In this document: piece by piece, positions 17,643-27,300 of the stretch
How positions within the stretch are numbered: position 1 is the first letter of the stretch
How the letters are laid out: every line of letters starts with the position of its first letter
Source: Daejeonella sp.
GTDB taxonomy: Bacteria; Bacteroidota; Bacteroidia; Sphingobacteriales; Sphingobacteriaceae
Direction of reading: 5' to 3'
Length of the DNA stretch: 37,799 bases
Assembly (NCBI RefSeq): GCF_030684675.1
Contig: NZ_JAUXXZ010000018.1
Coordinates: 1 to 37,799 of the forward strand
Notes under the pieces: model-generated
Told to the model about the DNA's origin: nothing
The model's input: only the letters and a program-made list of their open reading frames with translations
Database searches by the model: none
Program-made: the position numbers and the translations under genes

Positions 17643-17665
17643 AGGGTTCCCATTTAAGGAACCCT
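17643..17665 (-). terminator. Rho-independent terminator after the desaturase gene
   Basis: AGGGTTCC (17643-17650) pairs with GGAACCCT (17658-17665) around a 7-nt loop. On the minus strand it is followed by TTTTTTGTTTGATTTT. It starts about 20 bp after the desaturase stop codon. Confidence 0.85.
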
Positions 17666-17687
17666 CATTGTATGTAATTTCTTGTTT

Positions 17688-18416
17688 TTATACCTTCCTT
17701 AACCTGATAATGTGCAGGTGATGCATTAATTTAATGATCGGATAGGATGGATCAAATTCGTACCATTTCAATGCAAAATTCACATTGTTTGGTTTTTTAT
17801 GATGATTATTCTGGAATAATTCTCCCAGCATCAGAAAGTCTAATGGGAGTGAATTCTTGCTATGATCATCATTATCATAATTGGAGTAGCCATATTTATG
17901 ACCGCACCAGTTGACAACAGCACCGTGGATTGGTCCCATCAGAAAATGAATTGGAAGCAGCAGGAACATCCACCAGTATTCTGCAAAATACACGTAGAAA
18001 GTTATATACAATGCAATAAAAGTCAGGCGGGTGATCCAAAGGTCACCAATCTTGTCGATTAGGGGCCAGGTTGGATAATTATCGCGGAAAGCCGGTTCTG
18101 GTTCAATCTTAAACCTGATGAAATCCAGATAAATATTTTTAGTCTGAACCATCATACCAATCACATCTTTAAAGAAATGCGGAGAATGAGGATCTTTTTC
18201 GGTATCACTGTAGGCATGGTGCATGCGATGCATGATGGCATAAGCACGCGGATTAAGGAATGAAGATCCCTGCGCCAAAAAAGTAGATAAATAGAAAAAT
18301 TTTTCCCAGAAAGGGCTCATTTTAAACATTTTATGAGAAGAATAGCGGTGCAGGAAGAATGTTTGAAAGAACAGGGACAAAAACCAATGGCAAAGAAAGA
18401 AAATAAGAATTATCAT
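17688..18416 (-). CDS. Membrane fatty acid desaturase (acyl-CoA/acyl-lipid delta-9 type)
   Basis: A 242-residue membrane di-iron desaturase that puts a double bond into acyl chains and so adjusts membrane fluidity. The three His boxes are HRYSSH (23-28), HRMHH (63-67) and NNHH (203-206), plus His173 in NWCGH, which fits the eight-His pattern of the stearoyl-CoA desaturase group. Hydrophobic helices surround them at 1-21, 40-60, 127-165. The length is slightly short for the family (~250-320). Regiospecificity cannot be fixed from sequence. Single gene with its own terminator. Confidence 0.9.
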   Translation of the reverse strand: MIILIFFLCHWFLSLFFQTFFLHRYSSHKMFKMSPFWEKFFYLSTFLAQGSSFLNPRAYAIMHRMHHAYSDTEKDPHSPHFFKDVIGMMVQTKNIYLDFIRFKIEPEPAFRDNYPTWPLIDKIGDLWITRLTFIALYITFYVYFAEYWWMFLLLPIHFLMGPIHGAVVNWCGHKYGYSNYDNDDHSKNSLPLDFLMLGELFQNNHHKKPNNVNFALKWYEFDPSYPIIKLMHHLHIIRLRKV

Positions 18417-18505
18417 AAATCAAAAAAGGCTTTGGATTGAAAGCCTGCGAAAATAAACAAATTTCTAAGGTTAATTATACCAAAAATGTCACGATAACAT
18501 AGGCA

Positions 18506-19009
18506 TTAACGTCCAAAATCATCCTGAACTCTGACAATATCAGATTCATCAGAGGGATTTGAAGCATCGGTATGTTGCCAGATCTCAGCTATTACCCCCC
18601 AGTCTTCAAGTCCGACAAGCCTGTGCCGCTCTCCCTGTTTTAACACGATCTGATCCCCGGGATGATATTTTTTAAGTTCAGTCTCCTGGTCTGTAAAGCT
18701 GGAAATAACTGCCACAATACCACTTATTACCTGCCAGATCTCTGCCCTGCGGTGATGATACTGCCAAGAAAGCCGGGTTTGAGGGGCAACTAGTAATACT
18801 TTCGGACTGAGTTTTCCGGAGATCTTAAGCTGGTCCACAGCGATTCCACTAAAAAAAGTATCAGAAAACTTCTGAGCCTGATCCTCATTTATTACGAAGA
18901 AGCCACCCCAGGGCCTCTTCAAATCCATTTGTAGAATTTCAAAACCCTGAGCCTCTAAATCCTCTTGTACTTTTTTAAATAGCTGTTCCTTCTGCTGTAG
19001 GTTGTCCAT
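18506..19009 (-). CDS. Cupin protein resembling the isomerase domain of ManC-type mannose-6-phosphate isomerase
   Basis: A 167-residue protein from the ATG at 19009; an in-frame TTG at 19018 would add three residues but an AGGA sits directly before the ATG. The N-terminal ~50 residues (FEILQMDLKRPWGGFFVI) look like a linker, and the rest is a cupin with HHRRAEIWQVISG (metal-binding His and Glu), PGDQIVLKQGERHRL (third His) and the ending SDIVRVQDDFGR. These blocks match the C-terminal phosphomannose isomerase domain of bifunctional ManC/AlgA enzymes, but no guanylyltransferase domain is attached. It could be a stand-alone sugar-phosphate isomerase or a non-catalytic cupin. Neighbours give no clear pathway. 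Confidence 0.75.
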   Translation of the reverse strand: MDNLQQKEQLFKKVQEDLEAQGFEILQMDLKRPWGGFFVINEDQAQKFSDTFFSGIAVDQLKISGKLSPKVLLVAPQTRLSWQYHHRRAEIWQVISGIVAVISSFTDQETELKKYHPGDQIVLKQGERHRLVGLEDWGVIAEIWQHTDASNPSDESDIVRVQDDFGR

Positions 19010-19079
19010 ATCCTGCAATAATAATTCTAAAGCATGATATATGCAATTTGATGATTAACCAAATAAACAGTGGGCCAGA

Positions 19080-19511
19080 TTACTGGTTCATCCCAACCGT
19101 TATTTTCCAAAAACCTTCCTCCCTGAACATAACTTCCAGGACCTGGTTGGAAATTGTGATACGAACCTTTAAGGGGAAAACAACCTGCTGAAGCTGTATA
19201 GTTTCACCCCTTCCGGATTTAGATATTTCCTGTATTTTGTTATAATTACCAAGTGTAGCTAGTACATCCGTTATATCTGCACCTAACATTTCAGGACCTT
19301 GCACACGCAGCGTCCCGCCACTTGCATTAACTGCCTCAATCTGAACCGTATTCTCCTTAGCCCGCACGTCTTTTATGATATTCAAGCGGGTCATGTGTTG
19401 CCCTCTTTCAAGGATGGTATAGGGCCTTTCTTCCTTTGGTTTGGGTTGTGCATTTACTGAAAAAACACTCAGTGCAAAAAGAACAATCAACATGATTTTG
19501 AGATTCTTCAT
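19080..19511 (-). CDS. Small secreted protein of unknown function, copy 1 of tandem pair
   Basis: A 143-residue exported protein; the signal peptide (1-~22) ends near VNAQ. The mature part has TVQIEAVNASGGT, SKSGRGETIQL and a C-terminal GFWKITVGMNQ. It is mostly beta by pattern. I do not recognise a family. It aligns without gaps to the next gene (19598-20029), with 76 of 143 residues identical by hand count. The two lie head to tail, 86 bp apart, on the minus strand. Probably periplasmic or outer-membrane associated; no lipobox Cys. Confidence 0.7.
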   Translation of the reverse strand: MKNLKIMLIVLFALSVFSVNAQPKPKEERPYTILERGQHMTRLNIIKDVRAKENTVQIEAVNASGGTLRVQGPEMLGADITDVLATLGNYNKIQEISKSGRGETIQLQQVVFPLKVRITISNQVLEVMFREEGFWKITVGMNQ

Positions 19512-19597
19512 TGTTATTGAAATCTGATTTTAAAATAAATTTGTGATGGGTATAAACTGTGTAGGAAATAAAATCCTGTTCTGATATAATAACCCCT

Positions 19598-20029
19598 CTA
19601 CTGTGTTAATCCAACTGCAATCTTCCAGAAACCGGCTTCCTTAATTTCAACCTCAAGAAACTGGCCTGAAATATTAATACGAAGCCTTACAGGAAAAACA
19701 ACATCCAGTAATTGAATGGTTTCCCCTCTCCCTGATTTAGAAATCTGACGAATCAAATTAAAACTTCCCTGGGTAGGTATTACTTCATTAATCTCTGCAC
19801 CCGCAAGGATTGGTCCCCTGACCAATGCGGTTCCGCCACTTGCATTCAGAACCTCAATCTGAACAATATTCTCAGTACCTCTGAGTTCTTTTCTTACAAT
19901 AACCTTATTCATTGACTGGCCCTTTTCGTAGATCTGATAGGGTTTTTCAACCTTTTCTTTGGGCTGAGACATCAATGGACCGACAGATAATAAGATGATT
20001 AACAGAAAGATATACTTGATTAATTTCAT
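19598..20029 (-). CDS. Small secreted protein of unknown function, copy 2 of tandem pair
   Basis: A 143-residue exported protein with a signal peptide ending near LMSQ (residue ~22). Shared blocks with its neighbour are NASGG (near 62-66), ISKSGRGETIQL (~95-106), VVFP and GFWKI near the C-terminus. The shared identical SKSGRGETIQL block suggests an essential surface or fold core; signal peptides are more diverged. It is the first gene of the pair. Function unknown. Confidence 0.7.
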   Translation of the reverse strand: MKLIKYIFLLIILLSVGPLMSQPKEKVEKPYQIYEKGQSMNKVIVRKELRGTENIVQIEVLNASGGTALVRGPILAGAEINEVIPTQGSFNLIRQISKSGRGETIQLLDVVFPVRLRINISGQFLEVEIKEAGFWKIAVGLTQ

Positions 20030-20350
20030 TTGTTGCGCTTAGATAATTAAATGTAGTAAAATTAAGCGGATGATTGTTAGAGAATTAATCTCCCACTATA
20101 TAAATAAAAACCGCCTCATAAATTTCTACAAATCCTGCTGGAAGCAGTTCCCCTCTGGTTGGTGTTATCACCAACCAGTCCAAATTTCATCTTTTGGGCT
20201 AAAGCCCATTCCCCGAACCATCAAAAAGCTGTAGATATAAACATAACTTTGGAAGTTATTACCCCGACCAAGAGATACAAGTAGCTTAAGGTACGGTGAT
20301 AACACCGACCATAGGAAAATGGTCAAATCAGCACCAATACTGAGAATTGT
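20030..20350. repeat. Gene-free region with paired palindromic repeats
   Basis: CTGGTTGGTG (20155-20164) pairs with CACCAACCAG (20169-20178) around TTAT. A related palindrome GGTACGGTGATAACACCGACC lies at 20290-20310 with the loop in the opposite sense (ATAA). Between them is TGGGCTAAAGCCCA (20195-20208). The downstream palindrome may also end the phosphoesterase transcript, as it lies 40 bp after its stop. No coding frame is visible. Confidence 0.6.
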
Positions 20351-22789
20351 TTAATCGTTCTGCTGTTTTTGCTCAAGCCTTAAAAATGCACTTCTTCTGG
20401 GTGCAGGCATTTCGTAATCATCTCCTTTTAATCCCTTCCAAAGAACCTCATTAAATAACCTGTCGTCATTCTTATCTACTTCAGCAAAATCAAAGCCTTC
20501 GGATATTTTTGACCATTTTGAGGCAATCTTATTTGTATCATCCAGACTAACCCTGTTAGGTACAGCTTTAAACTTAGTGAAATCAGGTTTACTGGTAAAG
20601 CTCCTGAACATTGGCATCGCGGCAGCATCATACTGACTCATCGGAGACAAACCCAGTATTAACTCCATGGTCCGTAACATCCCTGAAGTGGAATACATCG
20701 TGTGATCCAGATAATTCCTCTTAGTGTATGGACTCACTACCATTGCAATTGAACGATGTGCATCAACATGATCGGGACCATTTTGAGCATCATCTTCAAG
20801 AATAAATATTGCAGACTGAGCCCAGATTGAACTGTTACTGATATGTTCGACCAATTTACCTACTGCCAGATCATTGTCTGCAACGCAGGCATAAGGAGTA
20901 GGTCTGCCGACAACAAGACCCTGGGTGTGGTCGGCTCCGAGACGAATCGTACTTAAAGATGGAACTGCATTTTTCGATAGCAAAATATCAAAATCAGCTT
21001 TCCATTGTTCAAAACGCTCAATATCTTTCACTGTCTGATCGTAATAACCCGTAAACGAAGAACAAACATGTGCTTCATCCAAAACAGGAATATTTCCCTT
21101 ATCCTTATCTGCAAAAACCCCATAAGTTCTAAATGAAACCCCATGCCTTTTGCACATATCCCAAATAAATCCATCCTTGTTGTTTGCAACTGTCCGGCGA
21201 CCTAAACCATCATTTTGCCCTCCCCTACGGCCATAAGAAGTTGGCCAGGTCTTTTCGAGAAAATCTGTTGCGTAGGCTCCCAAGGACCAGTTATGACCAT
21301 CGGCACTAACCTCGGCATCCACATAAAAATTATCCAGCAACACATATTCCCTTGCAAGTTTATGCTGATTAGGTGTATATTTCTCTCCAAAAAGAGTCAG
21401 CGTAGAATCTCCGTTCCCTTCTTTGATATCACCAAATACCTGATCATAAGTCCGGTTTTCTTTAATTATATAGAAAACGTACTTGATAGGAGAAGGGTCA
21501 CCCACCTTTTTAGGAATAGGATTACCGGCTTCACCATCGGCAATCAGTTCTTTATCCTTATTGTAAGGAGTGTTCATGAAAACATTTTTGGAATATACTT
21601 CCAGATCTGCAGCTGAAGGTTCATCGATCACACTCATTGTTCCCTTCATCAGACTACCAATATATTGCAATCTGTTGTTTGCTTGCGGGAGTTCTCCTCT
21701 ATGTGATTCTGATTTAACATCGGTTCTTACAGGCTGCGGACCTAAAGGATTTGCGAATGAAGAAAATCCTTTTCCATTACTGACAAATATTTTACTTCCG
21801 ATTACTCTTACATTTGTTGGGTACCATCCAACCGGGATAAATCCCTTGGAGACACTTTTACCTTTCTGACTCACATTGAAAACTGCCAGGCAATTATTAT
21901 CAGCATTGGCGATGTATAAACTTCGCTCGTCTTTCGATAAAGCCAAACCATTTGTTGTAGATCCTGTCAGGGAATTTGGAAATATGGCAGTATTCAGAAT
22001 TTCAACAACTTTTTTGGCCTGAACATCAATTACAGAGACACTGTTATCCTGGGAATTAGCGACATAAAGTATATTTCCGGCTTTATTCAGAATTAATTCA
22101 TTCGGATTGTATGAAACGTCAACAGAGGCTGTAATTTTTCTAAGATTTGAATCAAAAAATGCCACTTTCTTTCCTCCCCATAAAGAGATATAGAGTATTT
22201 TCTTATCCGGGGATAAAATACAGGTATACGCTTCACTTCCGATGCTTTGCTGATGGATGATTTTATTAGTCAGCATGTCAAAAATATAAAGGGAATTATT
22301 CTCTTTGGTGACTACGTACAAAAGATTTTTAGCATCATCGATTTCCAAACCAACCGGTGATATTTTCTCAGGCCAGGGCTTACCCAACTTGAGGGTATCC
22401 CTGATCATTAATTTTGAATTGGCGATTTCATATTTGAGAATCCAGTTATCATTTCCCCCTGAAGCAAATAGAAAACGATCATCCTTGCTGAATTTCAGTC
22501 CGTAAAAAGATTTGGGAATTTCAACCTTGTCTAATACTTTTTCAGTTTTCGGGTCAATTAACTGAATGGTTTGAATGCTCTGTCCATTGTTAGTTACAGC
22601 TATCAGTTTTTCGGATCCTGAAACTGCGATATTCAGAGGTAAATCACCTAATTCAATTGACCTTCCTGCTGAAGATAATGACCAGCCATTTGGCAGCATA
22701 ATCCGTTTTGCATTCAACTGATCATTTAATACCTGCGCATTCGAAACGAAAGACAGGATCATTAACCCAAGAAATAGTAATTTTCTCAT
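20351..22789 (-). CDS. Bifunctional YncE-type beta-propeller / phosphoesterase (alkaline phosphatase superfamily)
   Basis: An 812-residue exported protein from the ATG at 22789 (MRKLLFLGLM..., signal peptide ending SNAQ). The frame is open to 22852, but that would overlap susD and put extra residues before a good signal peptide. Residues ~40-390 carry repeated blades with VTNNG, LYVVTKENNSLYIFD, LYVANSQDNSVSVID, as in YncE-like 40-residue propellers. Residues ~435-790 are a PF04185-type phosphoesterase: IIKENRTYDQVFG (~441-453), SADGHNW (~495-501), FILEDDAQNGPDHVDAHR and SPYTKR provide metal and active-site residues. It probably removes phosphate from a substrate bound by the SusCD pair. Last gene of the operon. 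Confidence 0.87.
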   Translation of the reverse strand: MRKLLFLGLMILSFVSNAQVLNDQLNAKRIMLPNGWSLSSAGRSIELGDLPLNIAVSGSEKLIAVTNNGQSIQTIQLIDPKTEKVLDKVEIPKSFYGLKFSKDDRFLFASGGNDNWILKYEIANSKLMIRDTLKLGKPWPEKISPVGLEIDDAKNLLYVVTKENNSLYIFDMLTNKIIHQQSIGSEAYTCILSPDKKILYISLWGGKKVAFFDSNLRKITASVDVSYNPNELILNKAGNILYVANSQDNSVSVIDVQAKKVVEILNTAIFPNSLTGSTTNGLALSKDERSLYIANADNNCLAVFNVSQKGKSVSKGFIPVGWYPTNVRVIGSKIFVSNGKGFSSFANPLGPQPVRTDVKSESHRGELPQANNRLQYIGSLMKGTMSVIDEPSAADLEVYSKNVFMNTPYNKDKELIADGEAGNPIPKKVGDPSPIKYVFYIIKENRTYDQVFGDIKEGNGDSTLTLFGEKYTPNQHKLAREYVLLDNFYVDAEVSADGHNWSLGAYATDFLEKTWPTSYGRRGGQNDGLGRRTVANNKDGFIWDMCKRHGVSFRTYGVFADKDKGNIPVLDEAHVCSSFTGYYDQTVKDIERFEQWKADFDILLSKNAVPSLSTIRLGADHTQGLVVGRPTPYACVADNDLAVGKLVEHISNSSIWAQSAIFILEDDAQNGPDHVDAHRSIAMVVSPYTKRNYLDHTMYSTSGMLRTMELILGLSPMSQYDAAAMPMFRSFTSKPDFTKFKAVPNRVSLDDTNKIASKWSKISEGFDFAEVDKNDDRLFNEVLWKGLKGDDYEMPAPRRSAFLRLEQKQQND

Positions 22790-22814
22790 TTTTATTATTT
22801 TTAGTTTGAATATA

Positions 22815-24299
22815 CTATTTCTCCCACCAAACCTTAACATTACTGTTATCACCGCCCATAGATGTAACTGCTGACTGCAAATTACCTGAATTTAGTGATT
22901 GTAAATAGGTAGGATAAGGCACCCTGGACGGGAATATATTTTCAGCAGGAATACCAGTACCTCTTGGTAAAACCGGATAACCTGTACGGCGTTTTTCAAA
23001 CCATGATTGATAGTCTACAAAAAAGAAGGCATAATACTTTTGCAGTATGATTTGCTCCAGTTGCTGAGCCGTAGTACCGGTAGAATTATATGCTATACCC
23101 GCCGTATTCAAAAATCCATCCGGCATACTTGCACCCCATTGAACCATGGAAGCTGTTATACCCGACTCATAGTGCGCCTTGGCCGTTTTTCCGGTATTGT
23201 ATCCTTTTAACGCTAACTCAGCTTTAATAAACTCAACCTCAGAATAAGTCATCATTACTCCCAGAAGCGGTGATGTCTTTAATGCATCCGTATAACTTGA
23301 ATTCCGACCCACGATATATTCCAGACTAGTTGGATAACCACTGTCTATTCCCTGATAAACACTTTGTCCATTTACCGTAACAGGAATCACCCAAATTGCC
23401 CTTCTTGGGTCGTTTACAGTATTCATGTGATTAAGAAAGAACTTCGTGAAATAAGTTCCCTCTCTCCAGTCTAAAGTACGGGCCTGATAGTAGGGATTAA
23501 AATAAGGAAACGTACCCGGATATCTGAAAATAGCATCATCTGCATTGGCAGCAAACACCGGACTTGTCGTAGGATTAGCTAAAATTGAATTTATTTGCTG
23601 GTTTACATTAATTTCACCCTCACGCTTAGAAATTCTAAGTAATAATCTCAATCTTAGTGAGTTCGCAAATTTCTTCCATTTTTGAATTCCAATATTTTTG
23701 CTTCCTGTTAATGCATTGGCATTATAAACCATATCGCCCCCGTAGGTAAGGGCTTTGGTATCATCAAATAAAGTATTTGCTGTTTCCAGATCCTTTAAGA
23801 TCTGTACATAAATATCTTTTTGCTTATCAAAAGCTGGTGAAAAATTACCTTCAGAAGCCCTAATAGCCTGTGAATAAGGAACATCACCATACAAATCAGT
23901 TAGAATTGAATAAGCCCAACTTTTATAAACCAAAGCAATTGCCTTGTAATTGTTCTCCTTTAGCTGATCTGAAATCTTATAAATATCTTCGACATCGGTT
24001 AAGCGATCATAAAATGCAGACCAAACCGCCTGTCCCGGAGTAACAACATACCGATGCAAACCCTGTCCGCTTGTACTGGATCTAGGTGCATGAACCTGCA
24101 TCAGTTCATGAGTAAAACTTCGGGAAGACTGAATAGAACTATTGACAATACGATATTGCATCTGTCCTAATAAGATTCCTGGGGTAACATCCTTCGGTCG
24201 GTTAGGATCGATATTTAATTCCTCGAAATTATCTGTACAGGATAAGAGAGAAGTGAATACTAAAAGTATTGCGGTAAGTATTTTAATTGAAAATTTCAT
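22815..24299 (-). CDS. SusD/RagB-like outer-membrane substrate-binding lipoprotein
   Basis: A 494-residue lipoprotein; the lipobox LLSC gives Cys21 as the lipidated residue, followed by TDNFEELNIDPNRP, a hallmark start of the SusD-like_2 family. The body is helical with TPR-like segments and the block WSAFYDRLTDVEDIYK; it ends in WFEKRRTGYPVLPRG and KVWWEK, also typical. It caps the SusC channel and captures ligand at the cell surface. The gene lies 28 bp after susC and 25 bp before the phosphoesterase on the same strand. The SusD-like_2 group is often linked to non-glycan substrates. Confidence 0.93.
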   Translation of the reverse strand: MKFSIKILTAILLVFTSLLSCTDNFEELNIDPNRPKDVTPGILLGQMQYRIVNSSIQSSRSFTHELMQVHAPRSSTSGQGLHRYVVTPGQAVWSAFYDRLTDVEDIYKISDQLKENNYKAIALVYKSWAYSILTDLYGDVPYSQAIRASEGNFSPAFDKQKDIYVQILKDLETANTLFDDTKALTYGGDMVYNANALTGSKNIGIQKWKKFANSLRLRLLLRISKREGEINVNQQINSILANPTTSPVFAANADDAIFRYPGTFPYFNPYYQARTLDWREGTYFTKFFLNHMNTVNDPRRAIWVIPVTVNGQSVYQGIDSGYPTSLEYIVGRNSSYTDALKTSPLLGVMMTYSEVEFIKAELALKGYNTGKTAKAHYESGITASMVQWGASMPDGFLNTAGIAYNSTGTTAQQLEQIILQKYYAFFFVDYQSWFEKRRTGYPVLPRGTGIPAENIFPSRVPYPTYLQSLNSGNLQSAVTSMGGDNSNVKVWWEK

Positions 24300-24327
24300 G
24301 TCTGTTGAGTTATAAAAACAAATGAGA

Positions 24328-27300
24328 TTAAAACTTAAAGGTTAGGTTAGTACCAACCAATCGGTTAGATGGAAACTGGGTTAACTCTACTCCCGGAGTT
24401 AAAGTCCCGTTATTCAAATTACCACCTTCCGGATCGAATCCAGGGAATTTGGTAAAGTTGAATAAATCCCTACCCCAAATCGCAATGGATGTTTTCTGAA
24501 CACCTAGTTTTCTAAGCAAATTGGCAGGCAGGCCAAACTCCACCCTTACTTCCCGTATCTTCAAGAAAGAAGCATCGAAGATGTTAGTTTCTGCATTGCT
24601 GATTTGATAATAATTATCATAATAAGCACTTGCCTGAGCAAGTTTTGTATTTGGAACAAATGAACCATCTGCAAGTTTTACAACACCTTGTCCAACAATT
24701 CCACCATCACGACCAGGTAATGTCACTCTTGTTTTGCCAAGGGTATTATTTTTGTGGTTAGTTTGAGAATACATTTCTCCGCCATACTGCCCATCCATTA
24801 AGATGCTCAGATTTATATTTTTATACCTGAATTCATTCATTAAACTTCCTTTCCAATCAGCAAAAGCATTACCCATTTTACGAGCAACCTGATCAAGCGG
24901 AGCAGGTAAACCATTTGCAGAGTTATAGATGATCTGACCATCCGGAGAACGCTGAAATCCTGTTCCATACATATCTCCCATTAATCCACCCACTCTAGCT
25001 TCAATAGTTACATTGCTATTGTGCTGATAGATTATCTGATTAGTTAAGCCCTCTGTCAATTCCTTTACATAACTGCGGTTTCTATTCCAAAGTAAGGTCG
25101 TACTCCAGGAGAATTTATCCTTTGAAATTGGCTTTCCGTTTATTTGAACTTCCCATCCTTTACTATTGATCAAACCTGCATTTATTAAAGCAGTAGAGAA
25201 TCCGGTAACCGGATCTAATGGAATGGATAGAATCTGGTTACGGCTATTGTTATTGTAGTGTGCAATATCAAATCCTATTCTATTATTCAGAAAACGCATA
25301 TCCAAACCAAACTCATAACTCGCTGTAATTTCAGGCTTCAACTCTGCATTAAATAATTGATTAGGGTTTGTGAATGAATTGCCGTAAATACGATCATAAT
25401 ACCTGGCAGTTTGATAAGGCCTGGTATCATTACCAACCTGTGCCCATGATGCTCTGAATTTGGAAAAGGTAATTGCCTTTGGCAATTCAAAAATTTCATC
25501 CAGAATAAAGCTTGAACTTACAGATGGATAAAAGAAAGAATTGTTCTTGAAGGGTAATGTACTCGACCAGTCATTTCTTCCTGTCAGATCCAAAAATATT
25601 TTTTCATCGAATGCAATCTGGGTGCTACCATAAACACTGTTAATTGACTTCTTTGTCCTGGAAGGATCAACCACTGCCTGGTCTAAACTATTAGAAATCT
25701 GATAAACACCAGGTTGAGCCAATTGATCGGCATAAACACCGGCAAAATCATACTGCTGAATCATTGTATTTGCACCGGCACTCGCACTGATAGAAAATTT
25801 TGGAGAAATTTTGTCCCTGAATGAGAGTAATAAATCTGTGTTTGATTCATAGGAGAACACATTCTGTTCCCGATACATCCCTCTAGGATATCTTGTCATA
25901 CTAAATGGCCTTTGCTGTGAGCGAAATTCATTTGACATATCTACACCTGTTCTGAGCAAAAGATCAAACTTTTTTGAAATCTCATAAGTAGCAGTAACAT
26001 TCCCAATCAGACCATTTTTATTCATTTTATTCAGCATTTCATACATTGCCAAATAAGGGTTATCCGGTCCGGGATTGAATGGATTCTTTTGAACTACATT
26101 TTCCAAACCGGGCTGCCAGTAAGGCTTGAACCATTCAGGTCTGATGTTTGGAGTGGTCCCAATGATCAGGAAATACATCAATGTCTGATTATTATACCCG
26201 GCCATTGGAAGATTATCACTCTTTTTATTAGAATAGTTAGCTCTTCCCGTAATTTTTAATTTATCCGAAACCTTTTGATTGAACGATAAGGCCGCATTCA
26301 ATCTTTCGAAGCCGGTATTAGGTATAATCCATTTATTTTTTAAATGAGTAATAGAAAGTCGGGCAGAACTTTTATCAGATCCACCATCTATAGATAAGCT
26401 GTTTGATAAGGTGTTACCCGTTTGGAAATATCCAGAGATGTAATCATCATGAGCAACCCATGGTGTTTTTTGGGTAGGCTTATTACCCGGAGTATTCGGA
26501 TCATATTGATAGTAGCTTTGACCCTCAAATTTAGGTCCCCAGGCTCTTCCTGCTGCTACTGTTGTACTTGTATTAATTCCATCTGGGCTGTCTAAATAGG
26601 AGTAATATGCACTTGTTCTACCTTCACCATATTCAAACTGATAATCAGGCCAGCGATTAACCTGTTCAATATTAAAGTTAGAATTAAAAGTAACTCCCAA
26701 CCCATTTCCTTTGCGTTCACCGCTTTTAGTGGTTATGATGATAACGCCACCTGCTGCACGACTACCATATAAAGCTGTTGCACCCGGCCCTTTAAGTACA
26801 GTTACGGTTTCTATATCATCAGGGTTAATATCTGAAACTCCTGAACCATAATCAACCGGAGCATCCTGAGAAAGATGGGAATTAAATCCGGTTCCTGTTA
26901 TCTTACTGCTGATTGGTACCCCATCAACTACAATTAATGCCTGATTATTATCAAGGTTTAAAGAAGATTCACCTCTTAATGTGATTCTTGATGAACCCAT
27001 TGGTCCGGCACCTGTACCCTGAATATTTAAACCTGCAACCTTACCTGAAAGTGAATTTATCCAATTATTAGTTTTGGCGTCAACAACCGCTTCGGCTGTA
27101 ATCGTTTGAGCTGCGAATCCAAGTGATTTTTCATCTCTTTTGATGCCCAGTGCTGTAACAACCACCTCACCAAGAAATTTATTGTCGTCAATTAATTTTA
27201 CAATAAACTCTGTTTGACCATTAATATTTATTTCCTGAGAGGTATAACCAATAGAAGAGATCACAAGCACACCTTGCTTAGAATCTGTTCTTAATTTAAA

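Larger units (their letters stand above)
17037..17687. other. 650-bp gene-free region between parE and desaturase
   Basis: Besides the element at 17222-17572 and the terminator at 17643-17665, it holds a short inverted repeat TGACCC (17189-17194) / GGGTCA (17200-17205) and AT-rich DNA upstream of parE. I see no coding region or structural RNA that I recognise. Confidence 0.5.

Noticed and set aside
21215-21616. 133-residue plus-strand frame inside the phosphoesterase gene
   Set aside because: Antisense to conserved phosphoesterase motifs; no start context or family resemblance.
22790-22852. Upstream extension of the phosphoesterase gene
   Set aside because: It would overlap susD and hide a good signal peptide that starts at 22789.
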